A stretch of DNA of 64,000 bases, taken from the NCBI GenBank assembly GCA_020746995.1, contig JAGPXD010000006.1:1178001-1242000 (forward strand). The letters are read 5' to 3'. Within the stretch, counting starts at the first letter, position 1. The number at the start of each line of letters is the position of its first letter. The stretch is from Plectosphaerella cucumerina (Eukaryota; Ascomycota; Sordariomycetes; Glomerellales; Plectosphaerellaceae). The notes under the pieces were generated by a model. The model saw only the letters and a program-made list of their open reading frames with translations. It searched no databases and was not told the origin of the DNA. Shown one piece after another: positions 1 through 12,078 of the stretch. The position numbers and the translations under genes were made by a program.

Positions 1-2064
1 GTTCATGCCCCAGCTAGCTGAGCGAAGAGGTCTGGAAGCCAAGCCGCGACACAACGATCGTCCCGTCCGGTCAGTCTGCGGCGTGAATATCGCTGCACGT
101 CGTCGGCTTCCCATCTCAGGCCGTCCGGATCCGAGGCCCTTGTGGCGGCGGCCTTGCGGACGACCAACAGATCTCGCGGCTGGGCTCCAAGGGTTCACAG
201 CGGGCGATATTCGTAAAAGATGTGTAACGCGCCCCCCTTCGCGTCCAACATCTCTGCCAAACTCGGAAATCTGGCCATGAGACGCTCTGCTTATTGGTAG
301 GCCGGAGTTGCACACCACCTTCTCCTCCCCCTTCAAGGCCCCCCCTTCAAGGGTCGGCCAACGGAGGGGTCGGCTTGCGCAACCTTTTCCAAGATCCCAT
401 GATCCCCACACATCCTCCCGCCCCGGCGCCGGCGTGCCACAGGCCCCCCCTTTCCGTTATCACTTGTTCATTCTCGTGGAGGAGGCGTCTCTGGACGTTT
501 TTCGTTTCTCCGATGCCCCCCTGCCCCCTCCCTCTACTCAGTCCTGGACCCCCTCAACGCGTCTCCCGCCACGGCATGACCTTGCTCTGCTTCCTTGGAA
601 CGAGACAAGGATGGCTGTTGTATCCCGCCAGCCCGCATCCTCTATGCGTTTCCTTCCAGGAAGAGGGGTCAAAAGGAGCAGCGTGCGACTCGGGTCCACC
701 ACCGAATGCGACCCTCTCGTCCTGTCGGATCGTCGCGATCTTCACGGCATTGAGGACCCCGGCATAAACCCTTGACTTCCGGAACTCCCTCCGGGACCGA
801 AAGGTCAAGGGTATCTCATGGCACCCTCCATCTTGCCTCCTTGCCTCCCCCCCGGACATGGCTCTCGCGGCGGCGGCAAAGTCCCTGCATGCCGATCGCC
901 CAACGCGGTCCTCCCTCGTCGGCCGCGACCTCGCGAAGCCATCGTTGCTCCCGTCAGCGCGCGTCATCAAACACGCGATGGACCACGCGTGCGGACCCAG
1001 AGCAGGTTTTCGTCAAAGAGCCTAGCCTTGGCCCCGTGGTCACTCGGCCCGTCACGACGCGCCCGCCTCCGCCGCCAGAGCGGCATCTAGCCTCGTCGCG
1101 CCCCGGCTCGCTCGGGCTAGGAAGTCTAGGACAGGTCTCCCCTCCCCCCGGAAGGGCGGCCAATGGGTGGAGGGAGGGCCACTAAGCTCGCAGCCAGGCG
1201 GGCGCTGCCGGGGCCAAGTCCGCCAGTGGTCATGGGCACGGGGGAGGTGTGCTGACTTGCCATGTGACTTGTCGAGGTGGGTGTCTTGTCGCTTCGCTGC
1301 TGTTTGCTCCTTGTGGTGTGGGTGGGTGTCTCGAGCGTCGTGCGGTGAGCGTTTCGTGTTGGACACGGAGGCGTCGACGGCCGCACCCTTTTCTTTCCAA
1401 GGGAGAGTTCCGCGACCCAGGATTCCGGTGTTGTTATCGTGAGGTTGGTTACGCTGGCGGTGAAGGTGATGACGTTGTGATCGAGAGAGGCCGGCGGGGG
1501 CGTCTGGAGGGCATGTCGACCGAGACACCTCGTTGTGGAAGTGAGACGAAGGAATGGTACCGAGAGTCCGGTTTCGGATAGAGGAGGCACATGACCAACG
1601 GTATTGGCGCTTTGTGTTCTTTCTTACAATGCCTTTCTTCTATTACGCAGAGTCGGGTAGAGTACGGCCCGGAAACCGAGAGGCTGATGATATGTATGCT
1701 CTGTGCTGTGATGGCCCAAGCGATCGAGGTTTAGGTAAGGTATTGATGAAGATACCATTTTACCCAGTAAAGCGTATGTTTTGCCTTTTATGACCTCGGC
1801 CATATTCAATAGTAGCATGCCTGCCTGCACGGTACACGGTAGAATGAGTAACACGTCACCTTTAAGCTGGCCTCGCTGTGCCAAGACGCAGAATAGGGGT
1901 TGGGCGTCGAGCAAGACGTGCCACCAGCCCCTTTACTTCATTTGCCGATCAGCGCGAAGAGCCCATTTCACATGCACCAGAATTGACAGTTTCATCCACA
2001 GCTCTACAGGATGGCCTTTTGGTGACCGGGTTGGTTCATTGCATGTTATTCAAATACGCTGGCC
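1..2064. other. Intergenic, no supported gene
   Basis: Overlapping reading frames of up to about 158 codons occur on both strands. None shows a recognisable domain, consistent splice signals or a start context that singles it out. Bases 300-860 are pyrimidine-rich on the + strand, and the part after about 1600 is poorer in GC. The last 100 bases or so probably hold the 3' UTR of the leftward aldolase gene. A real gene could continue off the left edge, but I cannot support one. Confidence 0.5.
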
Positions 2065-3114
2065 CTAGTATGAGCCGCCCTTCTTGGGCTTGGCCCCGCC
2101 CTGGGCTGCGCTAATGTTCTCGGCCAGGGTGAACTGCAGGGCGGTCACATCAGTCGAGGCGCTGCACATGTCAAAGCCCTGGGCGGCGAACTGGCCGGCC
2201 TGCTCGCCCGAGGTGCAGTAGATGCCGCACTTCTTGCCGGCCTTATGGGTGGCGGCCAAGATGCGGGCGATGGCTTCGTTGAGCTCTGGCTTCATGACGC
2301 CGTTGATAATGGGGTGACCGATGTTGTTTCCTGGGCTAGGTTAGCCGGGGAGATGTGAGAGAAGTGGGGGGAGAACATACCAAGATCGAAGGGCCCGATG
2401 AAGAGAACGTCGATACCGTCGACGGCGGCAATCTCCTCGACCGAGTCGAGGGCCTCCTGGGTCTCGATCTGGACCATGGTGAGGAGGCTGTCGTTGGCCT
2501 GCTGGAGGTACTCGGTCATGCTAGGGTTGGGGTTGAAGCGCTCCATGGCGAAGGGGGATCCGAAGCCGCGGCGGCCCAGGGGCGGGAACTTTGAGGCCTT
2601 GACCAGGTCCTTGGCCTCCTGGGCGGTGCGAAGAAGGGGCACGAGAATCTGGAGATGAGGTTAGGAAGGCGGAACATGGGATGAGCGGGATAGTCTGTCG
2701 GGTGACTTACACCGTGAGCGCCGCAGTCAAGTGCGCCTGTAGCCGAGATGGGTTAGACGAGCACGGCGACACATTCAGGGGCTCTCACGCACGCTTGACC
2801 ATCCACGGCTGCATATCGGGCAGCCTGACGATAGGGGAGACGTTCAAGGCGGCAATGGCGGGGACGGCATCGTGCATGGCAGCATCTGCTCGGGTCAGCC
2901 TCAGGTGAGGTCCAGGGGCGGGCAAGGGGATCTCACCATCAATGTTCCCATGCTCGCAGTCAACGAGGACCCAGTCAATTCCAGGAGTGCGGGCCAGGGT
3001 GCGGGAGATGTTCGCCCCCGGCAGCATCTGCCAGAAGCCCATGCTGGCGCCGCCGGCGTTCTTGGAGAAGACGGAGCGGAGCCTGTTGGAGGACTGCATC
3101 GTGGAGGCGGCCAT
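2065..3114 (-). CDS. HpcH/HpaI-family aldolase
   Basis: This is a class II (metal-dependent) aldolase of the HpcH/HpaI family, which cleaves or forms 2-keto-3-deoxy acids to give pyruvate plus an aldehyde. Five exons (3114-2937, 2885-2793, 2736-2711, 2648-2381, 2330-2065) join to 276 residues, normal for the family. Seen directly are the family signatures VDCEHGNID (basic/metal site region), VKRALDCGAHGILVPLLRTA, MVQIETQEALDSVEEIA (metal-binding Glu) and DVLFIGPFDLGNNIGHP. The four introns are 50-62 bases with GT...AG ends. The ATG at 3114 gives a normal family start, but an in-frame ATG at 3201 would add an Arg/Ser-rich, acid-free leader that could target mitochondria. The exact substrate (rhamnonate, sugar acid or aromatic-derived keto acid) cannot be read from the sequence. 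No catabolic partner gene lies next to it. Confidence 0.9.
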
Positions 3115-4804
3115 GGTTCTGATTCGGGGATGGGAGGGGTGGTGGTGGTGGGCGGTGATGCGGCGGAGGCTGATGAGAGGTGAGCGGAGGGATGGTCTCA
3201 TGATGGGTGTGCGTTCGGTGTGCGACTCTGGCGGGCGCGAGATGGGATATTGGCCGGCTTCGGCTATCAAGGCGGGGGAGGGGGGGATGACGATGGAGAT
3301 GGGCTCGGAGGTTGAGCCGGCGCGGCCCGGCGCCGGCGCCGGCGGATGAGTTTAGTGGGTCGGAGTGCTGAACGGCATGACTCAGCAGGCGGACGCTCAG
3401 GCTGTCAGCGGAGGTTGAGGTTGACAGGAGCGGCCCGTCCCTGCTGACGCTGAACCGAAATGCAGTGCGCCCAGCTATCCTCCATCATCCCTTTCTGTAA
3501 CCCGACTTTAAACGTCCTCCGCCTCATGCCAGCGACAACTGACGGCCCCTAGACACGTCATTGAAGTTCTTCAGGACTTGAGCTCGACAAGTCGTTCACC
3601 GAGTGGACTCCCCGCCGGCATCATGCGTACATTTCGTCCCCTCGCCAACGGTTGCCTGAACATAGGCTCCAGGCCATGTGACGACAAAATCGGCCCCTCG
3701 AACTGACTCACAGAGGCTGATCCCCCCCAAACCGAAGCGAAGTCGGCGACAAGAGACGACTGAGCGGCGAAGCCGAGCCGCGCAGAAAAGCTGTCGTCTC
3801 GTAGGATTCACCGTCAATCAGGGCTCGGACCGCGAGCGCGTGGGCGCAATGCCGATATGACCCGTCACCGACCACGGCTCAAAAACCATGGCCTCTCCCA
3901 CCGCCGCCGCCGCCGAGGTGGCTTCTACGAACACTCACCGAGCACAAGACCTCGTGTTTCTGGGTTTGGCGAGGAGGACGAGAGAGACATCGGGACGCCC
4001 CAAACACGCGGAATTGGCATCACGAGGCCCTCGGGAGCTTGAATCCCGCGCTGCGTAGATGGGACGCCCCCTTTCGCGTGAACTGGACAAGTCCCCACTG
4101 ACACCTGCGATGGCCTCTCTGCGTCTCTTCTGAGCGACACCGCACAAGCTCATTTGTCGCCCCATCGCTTTCTTTCAGCTGCCGAGACACCCCAGACGGC
4201 ACTGATATTGGCCGAACATCCTTCCATTCGCGTCCCGGAGTGGCTGTGTGTGCGACCCCCCTGTATGAAACGCGGCACTGCTGTGGGAGTAGACCTTGCA
4301 GAGCCTCTTCGCCTTCCCCGACGACGGAGATGCCTCGCTCGCGGATGCAGCTGCCAATGCAAATGCCCGCTTTCTCCTGCAGCCTTATGTCAGCCAGTAC
4401 TTAAAGTGCCCCCGGTTGCCCGCTTCTCCCGTCGATGGATGGGGCCTGCAAGAACCAGGGATCAACAGTAGAACAACGCAGCTTGCAGATCGACTCGATT
4501 CCTACTCGCAGGCGACGACGTGCCCCGCACCCACAGACACCGCACGACGACGGACAGCCCAGGGTCACCTCCCACATCCAACCACCTTGCCGTCACTCAT
4601 ATTCTGCCATCCCAGGCCCTTCCTCCCACTTATTCCACTTCTCTTTCGTATTTCTCATCCCTTTAGTACTTTTCATCTCTTTCATATTGTGGCTATCCTT
4701 CTCCTGGTTGCTCCTGCCTCCCTGCTGCAGCCCAAGGACTCGGTGCCCGAGTCACCAGGCAGGCGAGGAGGCGCCCCAGACCGCCAGCAATTCCACAGGC
4801 AACG
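3115..4804. other. Intergenic: two divergent promoters
   Basis: This stretch separates the leftward aldolase from the rightward NLR-like gene. It has no supported gene, and the short frames here have no domain signal. About 4500-4804 is pyrimidine-rich on the + strand, typical of a fungal 5' leader, and runs into the ATG at 4805. A GC-rich palindromic run (GGCGCCGGCGCCGGCGG) lies near 3330-3346 upstream of the aldolase. Confidence 0.5.
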
Positions 4805-7800
4805 ATGATCCAACGACAGGTGTCGCAGTTTGCCTCTGTCCTCGAGGACGCTCAGAAGCAGTATGCCGAGCTGCGAGGCCAAGAGCTCACCGACTTCATG
4901 AAACCACCCATGAAGTCGGTGGAGGACATGCTAGCCGTCATCAACCGCCAGAACAATGACTTTGACAACTTCCGCTCTCGACGTAAGTTCAACGTTCCTC
5001 TACCTTAATCTACCTTCTTTCGTATAAATCTACCTTTCTTTCGTAAAAGTCTACCTTCTTTCGTATATCTGACATCAGCACAGGACAGAAGCTGTTCCAT
5101 GCCATGTCCGTGGCACTGGTGCCTCTCGAGACCGTAGGTGAGAGCCTGGCAGGCGCGGCATCGGAGGTTTTCGCCCCAAGCCAGAACATCTTTGCTGCCG
5201 TCATGTATCTAGTCAACGCCGCGAGAGACGTCTCCAGCTGCTACGACACCATTCTCGAGCTGTTCGAGAGGCTCAAGGACTTCACATCCCGCCTCAACTT
5301 CTACGTCTCCCAACGTCTGTCTCAGGAGCTGCGCGACAAGATCGTCAAGATTCTCGTCACGCTCTTCGAGGTCCTCGTCCTGGCAACCGCCGAGATCCGC
5401 CAGGGCCGTGCCAAGGCCTACTTCAAGCGACTCATCGGCCAGGAGAGCCCTGTGAACGAGCCCCTCAAGAGGCTCGCCATCCTGACAGAGGCCGAGAGGG
5501 GCATTGTCGGTGCAGAGACCTTGGCTGTTGTCAAGCAGTCACTCTCCAACGAGGAGCGTCTCTACGAGATGATGTCTCGTGTTGACATCAACGGTAGGCT
5601 CACCAGCGATGCTGTCATCATCTTCACCTGCTGACACTCTCCACAGTCCAGACCTTGCGTAGCCAGACTAGAGAAATGGCGCTGTCCACCAACAAAGACA
5701 AGCTCAAGGGCATCCTGCAGCCTACCGTCTACCCCCGAGACACCTACGACGTGCTTGACCGCACCAGGACCCAGGGCACCTGCGAATGGGTCCTCAACGA
5801 CCCCTCACTGGATCTCTGGCTTTCGGGTCAGATTCGCTTCCTCTGGATCACGGGTAATCCGGGCACCGGCAAGAGCTACCTCACTGCTCGCCTGGTGCGC
5901 TGGGGTCTGAGACTTCTGGAAGAGCAGGAGACCTCCCATATGCTGGGCTACTTCTTCTTCCGCCAGACAACCCCCCAAACTCGCTCCGTCATCCAAGCGC
6001 TCCGCGACATTGCCTTCCAGATCAGCGAGGAAGACGTCTTCTACGGAAAGCAGCTACTGCGGCTCCTCTCCAGCAGCGACGACATTAAGACGGTCGCCAG
6101 CGCCTTCCGACGGTTGCTCATCGAGCCGTGCAAGCCCGACAAATGGCGCCGCCACATCTACATCCTCCTCGACGGTATCGATGAGGCTGACCCGGCCCAG
6201 CTCCGGGACTTCCTGACGCTGCTGGACGGTCTCAACCAGCAGTCTGCGACGGGAACTCGAGTTCAGGTAGCGCTCATTGGTCGCAATGCCATGACCGACA
6301 ATGTTCTCCAAAACCTGCAGAATGATTCGACGGGAGGCCAGCAGTTCCGCACTCTGCACGTCACCCCGGAGAGGAACGGCCAGGATGTGATGTCCTACAT
6401 ATCCGATGGCGTGAACAAGGCACGGGTGCTCCACGGCACGCCCCAGTCCTTTCGCAACGAGATCATCCAGGTCATGTCCGAAAGAGTGGACGGCTTATTT
6501 ATCCTGGCCAAGTTCATGCTGAACGCCATCAGCACCGAGCGGCACGCTAGAGGTATCATCGAAAAGCTACAGTCGTACCCGAAGGAGATCAACGGCATGC
6601 TCACCCAGACCGTTCTCTCCTTCTCTAGAACCATCACCAAAGCGGATGCCGCTGATCTCAATGAGATCCTGCAGTGGGTATCGTGTGCCGAAGAGACGCT
6701 ATCTCTGGAGCAGATCGAGAGCATTCTAGCCCTGCGCTTTGGCGAGTGCCCTCTCCACCTCGAAGGCCACATGCGAACTCAGCTTGCTTCCTTCTTCACT
6801 TTGGAGAGAGAAGATGGCCTATCGACCGCTGAGCTCGTGGAGCGCTACCAGGCCCAAAAGCAGATGATGGCCGACATGGGAGACGATGACCACAGCCCCA
6901 CGAGGCGAAGCCCCGATTTCCATGAAGTCGAGGGCGATATTGAGTACTTCTCCAACAAGAGTACCACAGGCGTCACCTTCTTCCACGCTTCGGTCAGCGA
7001 GTTCTTCCGGGACGGCTGCTCAACCAACATCCAGGCGTCGCCCTCCCACCCTTCCATCGGTTTTGACCTGTCCGAGGCCAAGCTGCATGTCCTCAAGACA
7101 TGCCTGCGAATCTTCACCGACCCCAATTACTTCGCCTTTGGCGCCTCTGGACTCTCGCTGCAAAAGTACGCTGCTTGGTACTGGCAGGAGCATCTGGAGC
7201 ACATCGACCTGGCCTCGGTTTCCCCGAAAGACAAGGCGGACGTCGGAAAGCTCCTGTACACGATGCTGAACGAGCGCCCAGTTGTCTTGGCCTGGACGAA
7301 CCTCTTCGAAGAGAGCCTCGACATCTGGACTGATGGCAATATTGATGGCGTCAGAGCCTGGCTGGCTGATCCTGATGCCGTGTCGGAGCTGTCTGAAGAG
7401 GGCAAGGCATGGGCGCGGGCCGCGGCCAAGTCGTCGACCGAGCTCCTCAGACCGACCGGCAGAGTTTTTGCGGACGCTTGGCTGAAGGAGGACTTTGGCC
7501 TATACATGCCGACGCTGTTCTGCTTCGGCGTGGTCCAGTGCCTGGCCCTCATGGAGACAGGCGTCAACTGGGAGGAGTCAGAATACCACTGGGGTGATGT
7601 TCCGCTCGAGACACGCGTCAACATGGCGACGAAATGGGCCAATCTGCCCAAGACAGGTCACTACTACCGAAGAACTGGCAGTACGTTGCTCAACCTGGGT
7701 CTTCATGAGGAAGCGCTGGCTCGGTTCGAAAAGGCGCTCAAGCTGGATGGCAACATCGTTGAGACGTGCGGTCGCATGGGCTACTGCTACGCCATGGCCG

Positions 7801-9299
7801 GCAATTATGAACAGGCCCTCAACCGCCACCTCATGTCCAACTTCATCGACGAGAAGAACCTCAAGGAGAAAACGTACAAGACGCCACGCGACATCAAATA
7901 CGCCAAGTGGAGGGTGTACAAGAACCTGTACCAGCTCGCGGAATGCTACCGCAAGCTGGGTCGCGTCGAAAGCGCGGTGCACTACTGTCGCGAGGCCATC
8001 AACAAGGTCGAAGACGCACCTCCGTTTGAGCCCGAGGCCGCTTTGATGAGAATCCTCGCGGAGAACAACCGTGTGACCGAGATCACCGACCTCCTGAGAG
8101 AGCTCGATGGCCAATTCCTGGGCGAGGGCCTGGGCCACTCTCGGCTGGTGTTCTTCCTCCTGGATCAGATCCCCAGCAACGCCACACGAGACTGGATCCC
8201 CGATGCAGCAGCGAGGACCGGCAAGACTGACGTGACGGCTCGTCGGTACCGTGCCGCCATTGCCCTGGCTCAGGACGCACAAGACTCGCGCAAGGAATAC
8301 TACCTGCGCAACGCCCTGGGACGGGTGTACATGGCGGCCGGCAATTACGACGAGGCGATCTCAATCCAGGAAGCCATCTGTTTCCAGGACTACAAGCCCC
8401 GCGGCAGCATCGGGGTGCGACTCGAGTATGCCGGGTCCTTTAAGAACCTTGCTTGCCTCTACTACCTCAAAGCGCTGCAGCTGGACGCAACGCTGCGGTC
8501 CGAGGTTGTCGAGTCATGGATCGGCAAGCTGGAGAAGCTGAAGCAGCAGCAGAGCAGGTACGAGAACCGCAATGTGCCGCTGCACATGGCCGGGTTCGAC
8601 GTCAACGAGGCGTCCATCTTTCTGGTGCTGTTCTACCGCTTCCGCGAACGGCCGGCGGCGGCTAAGGAGCTCGCGTCCAAGCTTGTGACGGAGAGCATCG
8701 ACATCCTGGAGGACGACGAGCCGCAGAACGACGAGATTGGCGTGCGGAATCTCCAGCGCATCCTCATCGCGGCTGGCGACCTGCCCAATGCCAGGGCGCT
8801 GTGGCAGTCAACGCGCAAGCCAACAACGGCGACCAACGCCCCCAGCCGGCGCAATGTGGCGGCAGACCGACGGATCAGCTCGCCCCGGCCGGGTGTGTCG
8901 CCCAAGCGCGGTGCGCACGAGCTCAACCTTACCAAGGTCTTCTCCGAGGGCGGCGACTTTGCCCCGGCGCTGGCATGCGACTATTGCCTGCGGCGGTTCG
9001 AGGTGCAGGACGAATACGCCGTGTGCACTTACTGCATCGACACTCTTTTCTGCCTTGCGTGTCTGGAGAACACGATCAAGCTCCGCAGCTTCTCGCCGGG
9101 CCACTCATCCGCGTGCGGGCCTACCCACAGCTGGATGACGGTGCCGCCGCTGCAGAAGGAGCTGGCACACGGGGAGATCATGGTCGACGGAAGGGTCACG
9201 CGGTTGGACGAGTGGAAGACGACGCTGAGAACCGCGTATCGAAACCCTCGACAGAGGAGGCATGGGACCAGTCCGAGCTTGGGGCTGGGTATTCATTAA
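4805..9299 (+). CDS. NLR-like STAND protein (Goodbye-NACHT-TPR-zinc finger)
   Basis: This looks like a fungal NOD-like receptor analogue. Exons 4805-4982, 5084-5593 and 5647-9299 give 1446 residues. Residues 1-230 are helical and match the fungal STAND N-terminal Goodbye domain, a putative effector or adaptor part. The NACHT-type NTPase follows, with Walker A GNPGTGKS at about 299-306 and Walker B LLDGIDE at about 403-409. Tetratricopeptide-like helical repeats (for example YRRTGSTLLNLGLHEEALAR and GRVYMAAGNYDEAISIQEA) fill about 680-1080, the usual ligand-sensing position. The C-terminus carries a ZZ-like zinc finger from residue 1340 (CDYC, CTYC, CLAC, then paired His). Known members act in allorecognition, cell death or symbiont/pathogen sensing. 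A role for this one is inference. The ligand and output are unknown. All exons keep frame and nothing looks broken. Confidence 0.93.
5009..5067 (+). repeat. Three tandem 18-21-base copies in NLR intron 1
   Basis: Three near-identical copies of TCTACCTTCTTTCGTATAAA-like sequence sit at 5009-5028, 5029-5049 and 5050-5067. They lie inside the 101-base first intron (4983-5083) of the NLR-like gene. This intron is about twice as long as the other introns in the window, and the repeat accounts for the excess. It probably arose by local duplication of the pyrimidine tract. Confidence 0.85.
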
Positions 9300-9784
9300 G
9301 GAAGGGGAGTAAGCGGAGGATTGTTACGGCGGCGTTGGCGGCGTGGCATCTGCATTCGGAGAGATTGGAGCTCGTGTTGAGGCTGGAGACGGGTAGATTA
9401 ATGTTAGAGCGAGGTATACCAAAGATGCTTATTGTAGATGGGCTTGCCCCTTGCGTCACGGTTGTGGTATGTAAGACGGGGGGATTGGGGGTTATATTTG
9501 GGGATGGGGACGTCACTGCCGAGGAGGAGGCGCTGATCTTTGCGGGGGAATGTCCGGTGACTGGATGGGTTGAGAGACATCGACGTCGACCGAGGCTCGT
9601 ATTCAAGACATGGATCATGATGATGGTGGTATCGTGTTGCCCGAGTCTGACGGGCATAGTGGTAGTCAGGTTGGAGACGATCTGCTTGGCATTGGCTTAT
9701 AAGACGGCGTCTCTCGGAATGCTTCAAGGTTTGCACTTCATGTATTCAACGGCTTCGAAAATTGAACAGCAAACAGACTCCAAG
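9300..9784. other. Intergenic between NLR and secreted protein
   Basis: This 485-base spacer holds the NLR 3' UTR and the promoter of the small secreted-protein gene. A long open frame runs through from 8801, but it overlaps the NLR coding frame and is a shadow. Confidence 0.5.
9698..9705 (+). promoter_or_regulatory. Candidate TATA box
   Basis: TTATAAGA lies about 80 bases before the ATG at 9785, a plausible distance for a fungal core promoter. This is a sequence match only. Confidence 0.4.
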
Positions 9785-10317
9785 ATGAAGTTCCTCATCA
9801 TCGCCACTATCATCGCGACTGCCATCGCGTCTCCGTAGGTCCACCCCCCCCGCCAGGTACCAAGTCTAACCATCCATTCAGCTGCACCCCCTCATCTCCT
9901 ACTTGCCCGACCGTCACCACCACGGCCTTCTCATGCCCAACCTGCATCCTCAACGCATGCCTCGCCCTTTCCACCATCTCCGCTGTGCCCGGTTGCCCGA
10001 CCCCGGTGCCCACAGCAACTGTATCGTACCCGTGCGATGGGCCGTGTCCGACGGGCTGTATGGGGACGAGCTACGTCTACGAGGATGGCACCGAACCGAC
10101 ACCCACGGCTTGTCCGACTGTAACTTCAACGAGGGAGGTGTGCGAGACGTGCAAGGTGCCGGCCTGTCTGGCTTACTCGACCATCTCGTCCGTGTGCGGG
10201 TGTCCCACGGCCGTGCCGACTGTGGAGGTTGGATATCCCTGTGAAGGGGGCGAGTGTCCGGCGGGATGTGCGACGACGGAGTATGTGTATGAGACGGGGG
10301 TACCGAGCTGTGAATAG
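9785..10317 (+). CDS. Small secreted Cys/Thr/Pro-rich two-repeat protein
   Basis: Exons 9785-9834 and 9882-10317 are joined over a 47-base intron (GTAGGT...TTCAG) and give 161 residues. The N-terminus MKFLIIATIIATAIASP is a short hydrophobic signal peptide, so the product is probably secreted. The mature part is two imperfect repeats of about 57-60 residues. Each has the order CPTVT...C..C...AC.A.STIS, CPT.VPT..V.YPC, GxxCPxGC and YVYE.G. The even cysteine spacing suggests disulphides. I do not recognise a family. Size, signal peptide and cysteines fit a candidate effector or cell-wall protein, which is inference. It lies 485 bases downstream of the NLR-like gene on the same strand and convergent with the GH35 gene. 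Confidence 0.72.
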
Positions 10318-10348
10318 GTGTAGGAAGTGTATTTCGCTATGTATCGTT

Positions 10349-12078
10349 CTAGAGACTGTATACGATGCACTCTGCTATACGTGTCCGCGCGGGGATCCAG
10401 CTGCTGATGAAGAATCCCCCGCAATCTGGGCTTTCACTTGGCATGACCACGGCCCTCCCTTGGCCTGTTTCGTCGCCGTTGAGCCAGCGGCCGTCTAGGA
10501 GTTTGGGTTCAGGGCCTGCGGTGGCTTCGAGTTCTCGAACTGAGAGGATTCCCGAGAACGTAGTGTTGGGGATTGTTGATTCGAAGGAGACTTGGTATCC
10601 CTCCCCGACTAGGAAGAATCTGTCGCCTCCCTGATGAATCACGATGCCAAAAGCTGGTGCGGGGTGGCCGAAGACAAAGGCCCTGGAGATGGTGAGGATC
10701 CAGTCGCCCATCTGGATGATTTGTGACTTGGAGGGATCGTCTTGACCCTTGTCGAAGCGATCGAAGAAGAACCCATGGAGGGCTCTGCCATTTGCGCGGG
10801 CCTGAAGGATCTGCGGCGTCACCTGGGCCAGAAGCTTGTAGTGCATAGTGAAAGGGCTGACGTCGGGGCTACTGTTGTCGATGCCAAAGGGTGATACTCC
10901 CAGGGCCCCATACGTCCCGATGGCTGCCCACATCCGCAGAGCGCCAGGCTCATCCTGCCTCTGCTCAGGGATGAACAGGGGCTGTTCTCGGTGACGGTAG
11001 CGAGCGCAGGTCTTTTCGTAGTGAGAGAGATAGATATCCGGGGCGATGAAGTCGAGGGAGGGGGCAAAGAGCTGCCAGATGTCCAGGACGGTCTCGACGG
11101 CGCCGCCGGAGGGGTATTCTCCGGGGGTGGTGCCGCCTCCGAGGAGAGCGGGCCACTGCGAGGCGAGGTCGTCTTTGTCGGGAATATTGCGGAGCCAGGC
11201 GTTTGTGTAGAGGGGGATGTTGTAGGCTGCCTTCCCGGCGCTGGCGACCTCCTCGAGGTATCGGGCGTAGTGGTAGGCCATGAAGATCTCATCCGTCTGG
11301 AGGCTGTCACGCCCAAAGACGTCTTCCCACGTCGAGCTCGTCTCTCGGATGTGGAAGTTGGCTAGGGTCTCCCTCAAGACGTTGTTGAGGGTAGACCACT
11401 GGGCCTGTAGGATATCGATGAGATGGGGCGGGACTTGGCCTTGGAAGAGGGCCTCGGCTGCTTCGCTGCGGTCTCTCGAGTCGCCGAGGAGTCCGACTTC
11501 GTTCTCGACTTGGATCATGATGACGGTGTTTTCCTTCTCGTCGATTTGGCGGAGATGATGGAGGAGAGTGGCGAATGCCTTTGCATCGGCTTTGTATGAG
11601 GCTTCCTGGAAGACGGAGAGGCAGTCTAGGAGCTGAGGCATGCCGGTGTCCTTGTTGCGAGCTATGGCTCGGGGGAAGCGGACGGGGTCTGTCTTGACCC
11701 ATGGAGGCGCATATGTCGACAGGCCTGACGTTGGAATTGTATTAGCTGGACGAGTTGTAAAATGAGGGCGAGCCTAGTACCGTTCTTGAAAGATCCAAAC
11801 CAAAGAAGAACCAGCTTCAGCCCGTGGCTCCGGGCATCTCGGATAACTTGGTCCAGGGCATTGAAGTCAAACCTCCCCTCTTCAGGCTCGATTTGGTCCC
11901 AGGACATGGCCCCGAGCACCGTGTTGACGTTGTTTTCGACAAGCTTCGGCCAGACGTTGCGCATGAAAGCGGGCGACGACAGGGACGAGTTGTTGAGCTC
12001 GGCGGCCCTCATCAGGAAGGGCCGTCCATTGACCAAAAGCTGGTGGTTACCACCAGGGAGGCTGACGATACGAGACAT
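10349..12078 (-). CDS. GH35 beta-galactosidase, intracellular type
   Basis: Two exons (12078-11781 and 11724-10349; 56-base intron) give 557 residues. It is a clan GH-A glycosidase of the GH35/GanA type with a C-terminal DUF5597-like region, expected to release beta-linked galactose. Visible signatures are the GHLKLVLLWFGSFKNG-type barrel strand, LSTYAPPWVK, the acid/base motif IQVENEVG (Glu about 175) and PLFIPEQRQDEP with the likely nucleophile Glu about 353. There is no signal peptide (the N-terminus is MSRIVSLPGGNHQLLVNGRP), so it should act inside the cell on imported sugar, unlike the larger secreted fungal GH35 enzymes. It is divergent from the Zn2Cys6 regulator and clustered with a sugar permease, which fits galactoside uptake and hydrolysis. 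The real substrate (lactose, a galacto-oligosaccharide or another beta-galactoside) is not determined. Confidence 0.92.

Noticed and set aside
1052..1590. Overlapping 154-158-codon frames on - strand near the left end
   Set aside because: Two frames of similar length overlap each other, which is typical of chance openness in GC-rich DNA.
8801..9838. 345-codon frame on + strand
   Set aside because: It overlaps the NLR coding frame for its first half and then picks up the signal peptide of the next gene by chance. No domain.
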